From Clostridia bacterium (GTDB lineage: Bacteria; Bacillota; Clostridia; Oscillospirales; Acutalibacteraceae): 13,955 nucleotides of DNA. The notes beneath the pieces were generated by a model. The model made no database searches. It saw only the letters and a program-made list of their open reading frames with translations, and was not told the DNA's origin. Position numbers and translations under genes: made by a program. Positions 13,945 to 13,955 of this stretch are shown piece by piece. The stretch lies in contig CAAEVU010000253.1 of NCBI GenBank assembly GCA_900759575.1, forward strand, positions 1 to 13,955, given 5' to 3'. Positions within the stretch are counted from its first letter, which is position 1. Each line of letters starts with the position of its first letter.

Positions 13945-13955
13945 TCGGGCGGTTA

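Overview
The window looks like a carbohydrate-utilisation region of a low-to-mid GC Gram-positive anaerobe, most likely a gut Clostridia member (Oscillospiraceae or Lachnospiraceae type). The grounds are strong AGGAGG-type ribosome binding sites, sigma-A-like promoters, an LplB/LplC-type ABC importer without its own ATPase, a YesS-like membrane regulator, and a hexuronate gene set as found in plant-glycan degraders. No rRNA, tRNA, CRISPR array or recognisable transposase was seen.

Layout. (1) 1-3032, minus strand: a tight uxaB-uxaA-uxaC operon for the galacturonate branch of hexuronate catabolism; uxaC runs off the left edge. (2) 3184-3975, plus: a cupin-AraC regulator divergent from uxaB, with the two promoters packed into about 150 bp. 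(3) 4018-6915, plus: a good promoter, a structured 144-nt leader, a YagF-like sugar-acid dehydratase, a YagE-like 2-keto-3-deoxy-sugar-acid aldolase, and a strong terminator. (4) 6978-8480, plus: a DUF5060/DUF4038/DUF5605 putative glycosidase, ending in a bidirectional terminator shared with the converging GH2 gene. (5) 8632-12921, minus: an intact LplB-like permease, an LplC-like permease cut off in mid-protein, the tail of a solute-binding protein fused out of frame to that cut, and a GH2 beta-galactosidase/glucuronidase-like enzyme. (6) 12922-13955: a divergent regulatory region with several inverted repeats, then on the plus strand an attenuator-like leader and the N-terminal part of a YesS-like regulator. 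That reading frame ends early, and a perfect 12-bp inverted repeat lies close to the right edge.

Working model (inference): the ABC importer took up an oligosaccharide under control of the membrane regulator. The two cytoplasmic glycosidases trim it, and released uronic or aldonic acids enter the UxaCBA branch and the dehydratase/aldolase branch. UxaA makes 2-keto-3-deoxygluconate, and the nearby aldolase could in principle cleave this or a related keto-deoxy acid without phosphorylation; no kdgK or kdgA is visible here.

The most notable points are the deletion-like junction joining permease to binding protein near 11427-11437, the early loss of the regulator's frame near 13860, and two structured 5' leaders (4053-4196 and 13139-13286) that match no riboswitch class I know. 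Nothing here proves a new system; these are the places to look.
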